From positions 1 through 41,395 of the forward strand of contig JANMRB010000055.1 in NCBI GenBank assembly GCA_031370825.1: 41,395 nt of DNA, given 5' to 3'. Each line of letters begins with the position of its first letter. Position 1 is the stretch's first letter. The notes beneath the pieces are model-generated. The model searched no databases. It was not told the origin of the DNA and worked only from the letters and a program-made list of their open reading frames with translations. Made by a program: the position numbers and the translations under genes. This DNA is from JAENVT01 sp031370825. GTDB taxonomy: Bacteria; Actinomycetota; Acidimicrobiia; Acidimicrobiales; Ilumatobacteraceae. Of the stretch, positions 16,094 through 24,314 are shown piece after piece.

Positions 16094-17482
16094 GTGCGCA
16101 GGCTAGCGATCACCATTCTCATCGCGCCCTTTGTCGGGCTTGCCGGTCTGTCCCTCTTGTCGCCATCCGCACACGCCTCGACGCCGCCAACCTCGCTGGC
16201 CACTACGACCTCTGGTAGCGGAGAGGTCACCGATCCCTCACAACTCGCACCGGTCGACGTGCTGCAGGTGTCCGGGATCTTCGACAAGATCGTGGTCCGT
16301 TCCGTCACTGAGGCCATCGACCGCGCCGAGACCAATGGCTCCGAGGCGTTGATCCTGCAACTCACCAGCCGTGGTGCCGTCGTTTCCGACGACGAGATGA
16401 CTGCGCTGCTGCAGCGGGTCTCCGATGCCAAGGTTCCGATCGGCATTTGGGTTGGCCCCTCGCGGTCGTCGCGTGCCTACGGCTTGCCGGCCCAACTGAT
16501 GGCGGTCGCCGACGTGACCGCGATGGTCGGCGGCAGCCGGATTGGCTACATCAGTTCGCCGCTGATGGTGGACGGGCAACCGATCAGCTTTGGTCTTGCA
16601 ACAGGCGACTTGGCAGACGGATCGATGAGCTTCAACGAGGCTCGCGCTGCCGGTGTGCTGAAGCTGGACACCACTGATCAAGGCGTTCCGACCGTGCGCA
16701 ACATGGTTCTCGCAATGGATGGCAAGACGATCGATGGTCACGAGGTCAACACCGTCGTGAAGCAACTCGACGACAAGGGTCAAGAGCAGAACGTCTCCAC
16801 TGTTCCGGTGTTCAACGGTCTCGGGTTGTTCGAGGAAGTCCTCCACACCGTGGCCAGTCCGCCGATGGCATTCCTGTTGTTCGCGATCGGCATGGCGTTG
16901 TTGATCTTCGAGTTCTTCACCGCCGGTGTCGGCATCGCCGGCGGGGTCGGTGCGGTTTGCATCCTGCTCGGCTGCTACGGCCTCACGGCCCTTCCGACAA
17001 GGCCGGTCGCGGTCGTTCTTCTGGTGCTATCGATGCTGGCGTTCGCAGTGGATGTTCAAGTGGGAATACCCAGATCGTGGACGGGCGTCGGCATCGTGCT
17101 GTTCATCATCGGGGCGTGGTACCTCTACCGCCCCGTCCCCGGCAACGATCTACGACTCGGATGGATCACCTTGATCGTCGCTGTCGGCGGGGTGATGCTG
17201 ACGTTCATCGTCGGGATGCCATCGATGGTCCGCACGCGATTTGCCACGCCGACAATTGGTCGCGAATGGATGATCGGTCACGAGGGTACGGCGACTACGC
17301 GGATCGACCCGGAGGGCGTGGCCCTGGTCAGTGGGGCGCGCTGGCGGGCGCGGACGAACCGAGCAACACCGATCACAGCAGGCGCTGGCCTGAAGGTCGT
17401 TGCAATCGATGGTGTCACCTTGGAGGTGGCGCCCGAGGAGGGTGCTGCCCGTGACTACCGTGAGCGGCGCGTCAAACAGTAA
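16094..17482 (+). CDS. NfeD-like membrane protein with degenerate ClpP-type domain
   Basis: 462 aa. A signal peptide (I-L-I-A-P-F-V-G-L-A-G-L) leads to an extracytoplasmic ClpP/crotonase-fold domain (about 55-240). A cluster of hydrophobic segments follows (about 260-375), then a C-terminal NfeD OB-like domain (G-H-E-G-T-A-T-T ... V-A-I-D-G-V). In active members the domain has T-P-G-G and a catalytic Ser in A-S-A-G; here the aligned stretches read T-S-R-G and S-R-A-Y-G-L-P, so the protease is probably inactive. NfeD proteins usually partner stomatin-like proteins in membrane organisation; none is adjacent. GTG 16094 is preceded by GGAGG (16084-16088) inside the divergent gene, so the promoter must lie within that coding region. 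Confidence 0.8.
   Translation: MRRLAITILIAPFVGLAGLSLLSPSAHASTPPTSLATTTSGSGEVTDPSQLAPVDVLQVSGIFDKIVVRSVTEAIDRAETNGSEALILQLTSRGAVVSDDEMTALLQRVSDAKVPIGIWVGPSRSSRAYGLPAQLMAVADVTAMVGGSRIGYISSPLMVDGQPISFGLATGDLADGSMSFNEARAAGVLKLDTTDQGVPTVRNMVLAMDGKTIDGHEVNTVVKQLDDKGQEQNVSTVPVFNGLGLFEEVLHTVASPPMAFLLFAIGMALLIFEFFTAGVGIAGGVGAVCILLGCYGLTALPTRPVAVVLLVLSMLAFAVDVQVGIPRSWTGVGIVLFIIGAWYLYRPVPGNDLRLGWITLIVAVGGVMLTFIVGMPSMVRTRFATPTIGREWMIGHEGTATTRIDPEGVALVSGARWRARTNRATPITAGAGLKVVAIDGVTLEVAPEEGAARDYRERRVKQ
16100..16105 (-). promoter_or_regulatory. Leaderless -10 hexamer of the Get3-like operon
   Basis: TAGCCT on the minus strand, 8 nt before GTG 16091. It lies inside the first codons of the divergent NfeD-like gene. 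Confidence 0.45.
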
Positions 17483-17495
17483 GAATTCTTGACTC

Positions 17496-18419
17496 GTGAT
17501 CGTCGTCAACCAACGCACCTGGGTGCAAGGCCGTCCGGCGGCGTACAGCACCGCCGGAGAAGGCATGCCGGTGGTGTTGTTGCACGGCTGGGCGCTCGCA
17601 CAGCACACCTACCGCAGGGTGATCGAAGAGATCGCCGAGCGGGGGTGCCTGGTGATCGCACCGTCGATGCCTGGCTTCGGGGGAACCGGCGATCTGACGG
17701 GCGACTCGTTCTCGATGAGCGGATACGCAAAGTGGGTCGCCGATCTGCTCGACGTGCTCGACATCGACGAGCCCGCGGTTCTGGTGGGTCATTCCTTCGG
17801 CGGCGGTGTTGCGATCAAGTTGGCTCACGACATGCCGTCACGTGTGCGCTCGCTCGTTTTGGTCAACTCCATCGGTGGCTCTGCGTGGCGCAGTGGGCGG
17901 ACGCTGCGCAGCATCGGCGAGCGGCCGTTGTGGGACTGGGGATTGCACTTCCCGAGCGACGTGTGGCCGGTCCGCCAGGCGACTCGTGTCCTACCCGTCA
18001 TCTTCGAGGACCTGCTGCCGAACCTGGTGCGCAATCCGCGTGCCGTCGTTCGTGTTGCCAACCTGGCCAGGCGCGCCGATCTTCGCCCCGAGCTCGAACG
18101 ACTTCGCGATCGGGGCTTACCGATCACGATCCTGTGGGGCACCCGCGACAGCGTCATCCCGCGGGAATCTTTCGAGGCATTGTGTGTCGCCTCTGGTGTG
18201 GACGGCACCGTGGTCGAAGGATCGCACAGCTGGCTGCTCGCCGATCCACGCCAGTTCGGCGAGGTCATCACCAACGACGTACGCGTGGCCCAAGCAGCGC
18301 GCGACCTGGAACGTGGCCTCGACCACACCAAGCAGCGCGGGCTCAGGCGGGTGCCTTCCCTTCGTCGGCGTAAGGCAGCAGAGGTCCCGCCAACCGAAGA
18401 TCGCCGCGCCGCCGAGTGA
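17496..18419 (+). CDS. Alpha/beta-fold hydrolase
   Basis: 307 aa. The oxyanion-hole H-G-W lies in L-L-H-G-W-A. The nucleophile elbow is G-H-S-F-G-G (Ser near 99), the acid is probably the Asp of W-G-T-R-D-S and the base is His in G-S-H-S-W-L. No lid signature identifies the substrate; it could be an esterase, lipase or haloalkane-type enzyme. It starts 13 bp after nfeD with GTG and likely belongs to the same transcript. Its last 77 bp overlap the 3' end of selB on the other strand; the C-terminal tail is Arg-rich and low in complexity there. Confidence 0.85.
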   Translation: MIVVNQRTWVQGRPAAYSTAGEGMPVVLLHGWALAQHTYRRVIEEIAERGCLVIAPSMPGFGGTGDLTGDSFSMSGYAKWVADLLDVLDIDEPAVLVGHSFGGGVAIKLAHDMPSRVRSLVLVNSIGGSAWRSGRTLRSIGERPLWDWGLHFPSDVWPVRQATRVLPVIFEDLLPNLVRNPRAVVRVANLARRADLRPELERLRDRGLPITILWGTRDSVIPRESFEALCVASGVDGTVVEGSHSWLLADPRQFGEVITNDVRVAQAARDLERGLDHTKQRGLRRVPSLRRRKAAEVPPTEDRRAAE

Positions 18420-20076
18420 TCCCACGGGCGTCGAGCTCATTGACCAACGGCAGCGCGTACTTCCGAGAAACCCCCAGCTCGTCGCGTAGCTGCGCGACCG
18501 TGAATCCAGCCGGATGTTTGCGCAGCAGATCAGCCGCCGCACCAGCAACTGCATCGATGGTTGCCGGATGGAAGTACACGCCATCGCGTTCGATGACCAG
18601 CTTGCGGCGCAACAGCTCGCGCAGCTCCACCTTGTCGACACCGTCGGGTGCGGGTGGCGTCACCCCACCGGTGAGAAGAGCCGCGAGGAAGGGGTGCTCG
18701 ACCAGCCCGTCACTGATTCCCGCGAGTCGTGCCCTGCCGGCCTCGATCGTGACACCATCGAACGTGGTCACGACGACGCGTTGCCGGTCGTCGAGCGCGG
18801 CGAGGTCCAGCCCGAGATCGCCTGCCGCCTCGATGAGCCCTTTGATAGCGGCTTGCGTGCCGTGGAGCCACTCCTGCGAGACGATGCCATCACCGACGGT
18901 CGGTTGCCGGTGTTCACCTGTCAGTGCCTCGAGGTCATCGGCCGTGACCCATCCGCGCTCGGCGATCACACGCTCGACTGACCGGTCGGGCCGTGCTTTC
19001 GAAGCCGGCAGTACAGGAGAGACATCAAGTACCTCACCGCCTCCGACGGTCTCGTCGCGTCCCGACTCTCGTAATACGAAACGATCTCCGGGCGTCAGTG
19101 GAACGGGACTTGCCAGATGCAACCGCACCAGGCCGCTGTCGCCAGGCTGGATCGCGTCGTGGCCGAGCACACGGACCTTTGCGGGGAACTCGCCCGAGCC
19201 GATGTAGGCCAGGTATGCACCGCGGCGCGAGACCTCATGTCGGAGCGTGGGCAGGACGTGCAGCGAGGCGTCGAAGCGGGCGGTCGGCCGCCATTGCTCG
19301 GCGAGCACCACGGCGTCACCGCGTTGCAAATCGGCGTGGTCGATGCCGACGAGATTCAGCGCAACGCGATTACCGGGCCCGATCGACGCGCGGCTCTGAC
19401 TGTGCGATTGCACCACTCTGATTCGGACCGCGCGGCCGGCCACGTGCACCTGTTGGTCGGTGTGGAGCGAGCCGCCGGTGAGCGTCCCAGTCACGATCGT
19501 TCCACTGCCTTTCGCGGCAAAAGAGCGATCCACCCACAAGCGCGGGCGACCGCGGTCGAGCGCGGCGGATGTCCGATCCACGAGATCGTCGAGTGCGGCG
19601 CGAACTTCGCCCAAGCCCCGTCCAGTCGTCGCGCTAGCCGACACGATCGGCGCTTCGGCCAGGAACGAGCCAGCGAGTCGATCGCGCAGATCGAGCTCTT
19701 GCAGCGCGCGCCATTCGTCGTCGACGAGGTCTGTCTTGGTGAGGACAACGATCCCGTGCTCGATCCCGATCAGCTGGAGTATGCGCAAGTGCTCCTCGCT
19801 CTGCGGTTTCCAACCCTCGCCGGCATCGACGACGAACATGCATGCGTCAACTCCGCCGACCCCGGCAAGCATGTTGCGCAAGAACCTGACGTGACCGGGA
19901 ACGTCGATGAAGCTGATGCCTGCCCCGCTGGGCAGGATCGTGTGGGCGAAGCCGAGGTCGATCGTCATGCCTCGGCTGCGCTCCTCCTCGAGTCGATCCG
20001 GGTTGATGCCGGTCAGCGCCTCGACCAATGACGACTTGCCGTGGTCGACGTGACCGGCGGTCGCGATTACACGCAT
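18343..20076 (-). CDS. selB: Selenocysteine-specific elongation factor SelB
   Basis: 577 aa. Brings Sec-tRNA(Sec) to the ribosome at UGA codons marked by a SECIS hairpin. The G domain has G-H-V-D-H-G-K-S (8-15), D-V-P-G-H (58-62) and T-K-T-D (113-116); EF-Tu-like beta domains follow, and C-terminal winged helices end in L-R-D-E-L-G-V-S-R-K-Y-A-L-P-L-V-N-E-L, the mRNA-binding part. Its start overlaps the selA stop by 10 nt. No tRNA-Sec, selD or obvious selenoprotein gene is seen in this window, so those must lie elsewhere. Confidence 0.93.
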   Translation of the reverse strand: MRVIATAGHVDHGKSSLVEALTGINPDRLEEERSRGMTIDLGFAHTILPSGAGISFIDVPGHVRFLRNMLAGVGGVDACMFVVDAGEGWKPQSEEHLRILQLIGIEHGIVVLTKTDLVDDEWRALQELDLRDRLAGSFLAEAPIVSASATTGRGLGEVRAALDDLVDRTSAALDRGRPRLWVDRSFAAKGSGTIVTGTLTGGSLHTDQQVHVAGRAVRIRVVQSHSQSRASIGPGNRVALNLVGIDHADLQRGDAVVLAEQWRPTARFDASLHVLPTLRHEVSRRGAYLAYIGSGEFPAKVRVLGHDAIQPGDSGLVRLHLASPVPLTPGDRFVLRESGRDETVGGGEVLDVSPVLPASKARPDRSVERVIAERGWVTADDLEALTGEHRQPTVGDGIVSQEWLHGTQAAIKGLIEAAGDLGLDLAALDDRQRVVVTTFDGVTIEAGRARLAGISDGLVEHPFLAALLTGGVTPPAPDGVDKVELRELLRRKLVIERDGVYFHPATIDAVAGAAADLLRKHPAGFTVAQLRDELGVSRKYALPLVNELDARGITRRRGDLRLAGPLLPYADEGKAPA

Positions 20077-21353
20077 TGCTTCAGCGCAGCGGATACGTCC
20101 TGATCGCTGCGCGGATCGATCGTTCGCAGATCCAGCCAGGTCGAGCCCTCCCGGGTGCGGGCGACGACCGGCGGGTCACATGATCGCAGCACGCCGAGAT
20201 GGTCGCCGGCAATCCGGATACCGATCGATGGGATCGTCGCGCCCGGCGCCGAGCCTGCACCGGGGACCGACAAGGTTGGCTCGATCTCGCCGACACCGGC
20301 AGCAGCGATGATGTTGGCAGCGCGGAATTCGAGGTCGTCGGTCGACGCGGCGACCATCGCCCAGAAGGGGATATCGATCGCGGCGGTCTTTTCGAGATAA
20401 GACAGGGCGGTGCGTTGCACAGCCACCATCACGTGTGCGCCGGGGCGCAGGGCGCGTGCCAGCGGATGTTGCTCACACCTTGCCACCAGGTCGGCCCCGC
20501 CGGCGATGATCCCCGCCTGCGGGCCGCCGAACAGCTTGTCGCCGCTGAAGGTGACCAGCGCCGCGCCTTCTCCCAGTGTCTGTCGGGCAGCCGGCTCGCC
20601 GTGCAACCACGCTGGAGGGGGGCCGGGAAGCCACGGACAATTGGCGTCGATCAGCCCGCTCCCGATGTCGGCGATCACCGGCACTCCGAGCGTGGCAAGG
20701 TCCGCCACATCAGTCGTTTCGACGAACCCCTCGACGCGGTAGTTGCTGGGATGGACCTTGAGGACCGCCGCAACGTCGGCGTTCTTCCGCGCGATCGCCT
20801 TGCGATAGTCGCCAAGCCGCGTGCGATTGGTGGTGCCGACGTCGACCAGGTGTGCTCCGGACTGCTCCATCACCTCGGGTATGCGAAATCCGCCGCCGAT
20901 CTCGACGCTTTCGCCCCGGCTCACCAAAACCTGACGATCGTAAGCGATCGAAGCTAGGACAAGAAGCACTCCGGATGCGTTGTTGTTGACGACGGTGGCC
21001 GCCTCGGCGCCGCACAGCATTGCCAGCAGCGTGCCCACGGCGCGCTGGCGTGATCCGCGCTCTCCCGTAGCGAGGTCGAACTCGAGGTTGATGGCGGTAC
21101 CGGAGTGGGACAGCTCCAACGGTGCACGTCCGAGATTGGTGTGCAGCAGCACGCCCGTTGCATTGATGACCGGTCCCAGCAACGATTGTGCGAAGGCCTT
21201 CCCACGGCTGATCGCAGCGCCGCGCTCGAAGCTGGCCGGTCCTTCGGCGATCGCTTGGCGAGCGAGCTCGACGCAGACCGCGTGCGGCAGGCCGCACTCG
21301 CCGATCGCCCGCGCCAGCGCGTCGACGCTCGGTGGTCGTGCGGGCGAAGTCAT
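20067..21353 (-). CDS. selA: L-seryl-tRNA(Sec) selenium transferase
   Basis: 428 aa PLP enzyme converting Ser-tRNA(Sec) to Sec-tRNA(Sec) using selenophosphate. Family landmarks are I-N-A-T-G-V-L-L-H-T-N-L-G-R-A (63-77), V-N-N-N-A-S (122-127), A-D-I-G-S-G (228-233) and the PLP-binding Lys273 in F-S-G-D-K-L-F-G-G-P-Q-A-G. Length is a little under the usual 450-460. ATG 21353 has TACGCT 7 nt upstream. It forms a two-gene operon with selB and is divergent from dut. Confidence 0.94.
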   Translation of the reverse strand: MTSPARPPSVDALARAIGECGLPHAVCVELARQAIAEGPASFERGAAISRGKAFAQSLLGPVINATGVLLHTNLGRAPLELSHSGTAINLEFDLATGERGSRQRAVGTLLAMLCGAEAATVVNNNASGVLLVLASIAYDRQVLVSRGESVEIGGGFRIPEVMEQSGAHLVDVGTTNRTRLGDYRKAIARKNADVAAVLKVHPSNYRVEGFVETTDVADLATLGVPVIADIGSGLIDANCPWLPGPPPAWLHGEPAARQTLGEGAALVTFSGDKLFGGPQAGIIAGGADLVARCEQHPLARALRPGAHVMVAVQRTALSYLEKTAAIDIPFWAMVAASTDDLEFRAANIIAAAGVGEIEPTLSVPGAGSAPGATIPSIGIRIAGDHLGVLRSCDPPVVARTREGSTWLDLRTIDPRSDQDVSAALKQCV

Positions 21354-21360
21354 CGAGCGG

Positions 21361-21366
21361 AGCGTA
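21361..21366 (-). promoter_or_regulatory. Leaderless -10 hexamer of selAB
   Basis: TACGCT on the minus strand, 7 nt before ATG 21353. Confidence 0.5.
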
Positions 21367-21385
21367 GCCAGGGCATCGCCGGGGT

Positions 21386-21841
21386 GTGGCAGAGTCGCAC
21401 GTTGTGCTGACCGTGCCGATCGTTCGACTCGACCCCGATCTACCTCTGCCCTCCTATGCGCATCCCGGCGACGCCGGTCTCGATCTTCGGGCGCGTGAGG
21501 ATGGCGTGGTCGCTCCAGGTGGTGGCCGCCTGCTCATGCCGACGGGCATCTCCGTCGCAATCCCCGCCGGATATGCCGGATTCGTGTTGCCGCGCAGCGG
21601 CAACGCGTTGAACTTCGGCCTGATGATGGCAAACACTCCCGGCTTGATCGACTCCGCGTATCGCGGTGAAGTCAAGGTGATATTGCTCAACACAGATCCG
21701 CGCGAGCCGTTCGTGGTCAATCGAGGCGATCGACTCGCCCAACTCGTGATCCAGCGAGTCGAGGAGATCGATTGGCACGTGGTCGACTCGCTCGACGACA
21801 ACGATCGCGGCGGCGGCTTCGGCCACACCGGGCGCGGCTAG
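21386..21841 (+). CDS. dut: Deoxyuridine 5'-triphosphate nucleotidohydrolase
   Basis: Hydrolyses dUTP to dUMP, keeping uracil out of DNA and feeding dTMP synthesis; homotrimer. All five dUTPase motifs are present: P-G-D-A-G-L-D-L (I), P-R-S-G-N-A-L (II), G-L-I-D-S-A-Y-R-G-E (III), R-G-D-R-L-A-Q-L (IV) and R-G-G-G-F-G-H-T-G (V). About 151 aa. The start is uncertain: GTG at 21386, 21404 and 21413 are all in frame, and the later ones give the more usual N-terminus. It is followed by the palindromic repeat array. Confidence 0.95.
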   Translation: MAESHVVLTVPIVRLDPDLPLPSYAHPGDAGLDLRAREDGVVAPGGGRLLMPTGISVAIPAGYAGFVLPRSGNALNFGLMMANTPGLIDSAYRGEVKVILLNTDPREPFVVNRGDRLAQLVIQRVEEIDWHVVDSLDDNDRGGGFGHTGRG

Positions 21842-21886
21842 CCGCCGCCCGCAGCCGGCCTAGTCCACGCGATCCCAACCCTCCCG

Positions 21887-21904
21887 AATCGTCAGTGACG
21901 AATT
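21887..21904. repeat. Inverted single copy of the palindromic repeat core
   Basis: The core TCGTCAGTGACGA (21889-21901) is the reverse complement of the core in the three downstream copies, as is its flank. It lies 45 bp after the dut stop. Confidence 0.75.
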
Positions 21905-21960
21905 GATGGCCTCCTCCCGACGATCTGGGGCGAAAGGCTCGCGCGTCGGTCGAGGGGGTC

Positions 21961-22072
21961 ATATCGTCACTGACGATTCGCAACGGGGTTCGGATTGGGC
22001 GGGTTCATATCGTCACTGACGATTCGCAACGGGGTCCGGATTGGGCGGGTTCATATCGTCACTGACGATTCG
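21961..22072. repeat. 46-bp tandem repeat with palindromic core
   Basis: Copies begin at 21961, 22007 and 22053 (the last is partial, about 20 bp). Each starts with ATATCGTCACTGACGATTCG, whose core TCGTCA-C-TGACGA is a 13-bp palindrome. The two full copies differ at one base in the spacer. Identical spacing and identical spacers rule out a CRISPR array. The block lies between the convergent dut and NUDIX genes, and no other copy is visible in the window. Confidence 0.9.
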
Positions 22073-22092
22073 GGAGGGGCGGGTGCGCGGGG

Positions 22093-22815
22093 CTATTGCC
22101 AGGCGAAGACCGGCTGCTCGAACTCGTTGACTCGGGCGCCGGCCCGCCCGTCGATCGCGACCCAACGGAACTGCAGCAGCACCGCTCCGGTCGGCGCATG
22201 GATGAGGTCACGACCGATCGGGAGTTGGACGACGGGTCGATCGCTCTCCGGGATGGCGACGAACCGCGGCGAATCCGGACGACACAGCTCAGCCAGACCG
22301 ATCTCGAGGACGGCCGCGACCTCTCGTGGATCGGGTGTCAGTTCGACATCGGCGCCACCCCAGACGACTACCGGTGTGATCACGAAGCCGGACCTGGTGG
22401 CGTAATCGTCGAGCCTGCCGAGCACATTGGAGGCAGCGACCGTCAGACCGAGCTCCTCTTGCACCTCGCGTAATGCAGCGGCTTCCACGGATTCGCCATC
22501 ATCGATCCGGCCGCCAGGCAGCGCCCATTGCCCGGCGTGACGACGCATCTTCGCCGCCCGCCGGCACAGCAAGAACGCGGCGCCGCCTGCAACCCCCTGG
22601 ATCTGGCCATCGAATCCAGTGACATCTCCCGGGACGACACTCATGTCGACCTCTGCAGGGGAGAAGTCCGATTCATCAGCCACTTCTACGTCGCTGTCGA
22701 CGATGACGATCGCCACGGCAGCACGCCGCCGCTCGTCCGCTGGGATGGCCAGAACTGGATGATTGGCAATGTTGGCGGTCAGCAGATCCCGCAGCCCGGT
22801 GCCGTACTCGAACAT
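22093..22815 (-). CDS. NUDIX hydrolase
   Basis: 240 aa. The NUDIX box reads G-G-R-I-D-D-G-E-S-V-E-A-A-A-L-R-E-V-Q-E-E-L-G-L, fully matching G-x5-E-x7-R-E-U-x-E-E-x-G-U. The N-terminal region and the following P-V-V-V-W stretch resemble the NudL/CoA-diphosphatase branch, but the substrate cannot be fixed. It starts directly after the stop of the upstream hydrolase (TAG-ATG), last in a four-gene minus-strand operon. Confidence 0.87.
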   Translation of the reverse strand: MFEYGTGLRDLLTANIANHPVLAIPADERRRAAVAIVIVDSDVEVADESDFSPAEVDMSVVPGDVTGFDGQIQGVAGGAAFLLCRRAAKMRRHAGQWALPGGRIDDGESVEAAALREVQEELGLTVAASNVLGRLDDYATRSGFVITPVVVWGGADVELTPDPREVAAVLEIGLAELCRPDSPRFVAIPESDRPVVQLPIGRDLIHAPTGAVLLQFRWVAIDGRAGARVNEFEQPVFAWQ

Positions 22816-23649
22816 CTAGGGGGCAGCGGCCTGGAGGGGCACCGCCTTTGCGGCACGCCGCAGGAAGTCTTGGAGGATCTTGTTGAAGGTGCTGGCGTGT
22901 TCGACCATGAAGCCGTGCGCCGCGCCGGAGATAACCACCAACTCTGCTCCCGGAATTCGATCAGCGATCTCCTCGCTGTCACCACGCGGCGTCAGGATGT
23001 CTTGGTTGCCGACGATCACCAGGGTCGGCACGGTAATCGTGTGCAGTTCATCGGCAAGACCTTCATCGGCAGCCAGGATGGCGCGCACCTGGGCAACGAA
23101 TGAATGGGCGGGACGCCCCATCGCCAATGGCCCGAGCCAACCGAAGGCCGGTACCAGGCGGCGGAACGAACGGGGCGCCATCACCCATCGAGCGGCCTCG
23201 TTGGTCATCGCGCCCATCCCTCGCTCGAGGGCAGTCTGCATCCAACGCTCCAAGAGTGCCCGCCGCCACGGATGGTTGCGGCATGCCGTGCACGCCAAGG
23301 TCAACGACAAGACCCGGCTCGGGTGACGAACGGCCATCACCTGGCTGATGGCCCCGCCCATCGATGCACCAACGACATGCGCCGCGTGGACGCCGGCGTC
23401 ATCCATGACGGCAACAGCGTCGTCGGCCATCTGTTCGATCGAATACACGCCGAACGGTTTGTCGCTGCGACCGGCGCCGCGGTTGTCGAAGGCGACCACG
23501 CGATAACGACGGGCCAACACGAACCGCTGCATGTCCCAACCGTGCTTGTCGGCGCCGAGGCCCTGGATCATCAACACGGCAGGTGAACCGCGTCGCCCGA
23601 AGACCTCGTAGTGGATACGAGCGCCATCTGCAGCACGGGCGTAGCTCAT
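22816..23649 (-). CDS. Alpha/beta-fold hydrolase
   Basis: 277 aa. Nucleophile elbow G-A-S-M-G-G, oxyanion region M-I-Q-G-L-G-A, acid Asp in V-G-N-Q-D-I-L-T-P and base His in G-A-A-H-G-F. The pattern R-I-H-Y-E-V-F-G at the start and D-N-R-G-A-G-R-S resemble 3-oxoadipate enol-lactonase/peroxidase-type hydrolases, but the substrate is unknown. Its ATG overlaps the upstream acyltransferase-like stop (ATGA), so the two are translationally coupled. Confidence 0.87.
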   Translation of the reverse strand: MSYARAADGARIHYEVFGRRGSPAVLMIQGLGADKHGWDMQRFVLARRYRVVAFDNRGAGRSDKPFGVYSIEQMADDAVAVMDDAGVHAAHVVGASMGGAISQVMAVRHPSRVLSLTLACTACRNHPWRRALLERWMQTALERGMGAMTNEAARWVMAPRSFRRLVPAFGWLGPLAMGRPAHSFVAQVRAILAADEGLADELHTITVPTLVIVGNQDILTPRGDSEEIADRIPGAELVVISGAAHGFMVEHASTFNKILQDFLRRAAKAVPLQAAAP

Positions 23650-24314
23650 CAGCCTTCAGCCAGCCAATCGATCGGCGCGACCCCGGTGTGCAGCCCGCCA
23701 AGGCCGTCGATCAACCTCTGGATGTGTCGCTGGGTGAGCTCTGCGAGCTCGAGCTCGGCCAAAGGTCCCCTCCGCTTCCGGCGGGGGCGAACCTGCGGGC
23801 CGACCTCGACACGCGTGGTTCGACCGAATGGCGTGCTCATCGAGGCCACGGGATAGACCGGAGACCCACTGAGGACAGCGCAACCGATCAACATCGGATC
23901 GATCGGTCCGGCGTGACGCGGGTCGCGCGTTGCGGTAGACGATACAACCACCAGTTCGCCGGCGCGAAGCGCTGCAGTGATCTCCTCGGGGTCGTTGACC
24001 AACCCGCCGAAGCGTTGCATCCAGGCGCCGAGAGGAGCGATGTCTGGGCGGCCACCAAATCGTACGGGCCGGCCAATCGCTTCGCTGAGTGACCAGGCGG
24101 CATAGACGCTGCTGAGCGAGAATCGCCGAGAGTTGGTCACCAGAAGAGCGCCGTCGCGCTTCGGCAAGTGGTCAATGCCCCCGACACTGACGTCCCAGCG
24201 CAGCTTGAATGCCGGTGTCAACAGTGAGACGAGGCGCGCGTCGCGACCCCACTCATCGACAGAGTCGGCCGGATACCACGATCGCGGAAGCCGAATGAGA
24301 AAGCCCATCGTCAT
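23649..24314 (-). CDS. PlsC-like acyltransferase homologue lacking the HX4D motif
   Basis: 221 aa. The fold and spacing resemble glycerolipid acyltransferases: G-I-D-H-L-P-K-R-D-G-A-L-L-V-T-N-S-R-R, G-R-P-D-I-A-P-L-G-A-W-M-Q-R-F-G-G and a later P-V-Y-P-V. The catalytic N-H-x4-D block is replaced by N-S-R-R-F-S, so ordinary acyl transfer is unlikely. It overlaps the epimerase stop by ATGA at its start and the hydrolase ATG at its end. It could be a structural partner or a lipid-binding protein; the family call is moderate. Confidence 0.6.
   Translation of the reverse strand: MTMGFLIRLPRSWYPADSVDEWGRDARLVSLLTPAFKLRWDVSVGGIDHLPKRDGALLVTNSRRFSLSSVYAAWSLSEAIGRPVRFGGRPDIAPLGAWMQRFGGLVNDPEEITAALRAGELVVVSSTATRDPRHAGPIDPMLIGCAVLSGSPVYPVASMSTPFGRTTRVEVGPQVRPRRKRRGPLAELELAELTQRHIQRLIDGLGGLHTGVAPIDWLAEG

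Noticed and set aside
21961..22072. CRISPR array
   Set aside because: Spacers are identical, the period is a fixed 46 bp and no cas genes are nearby.
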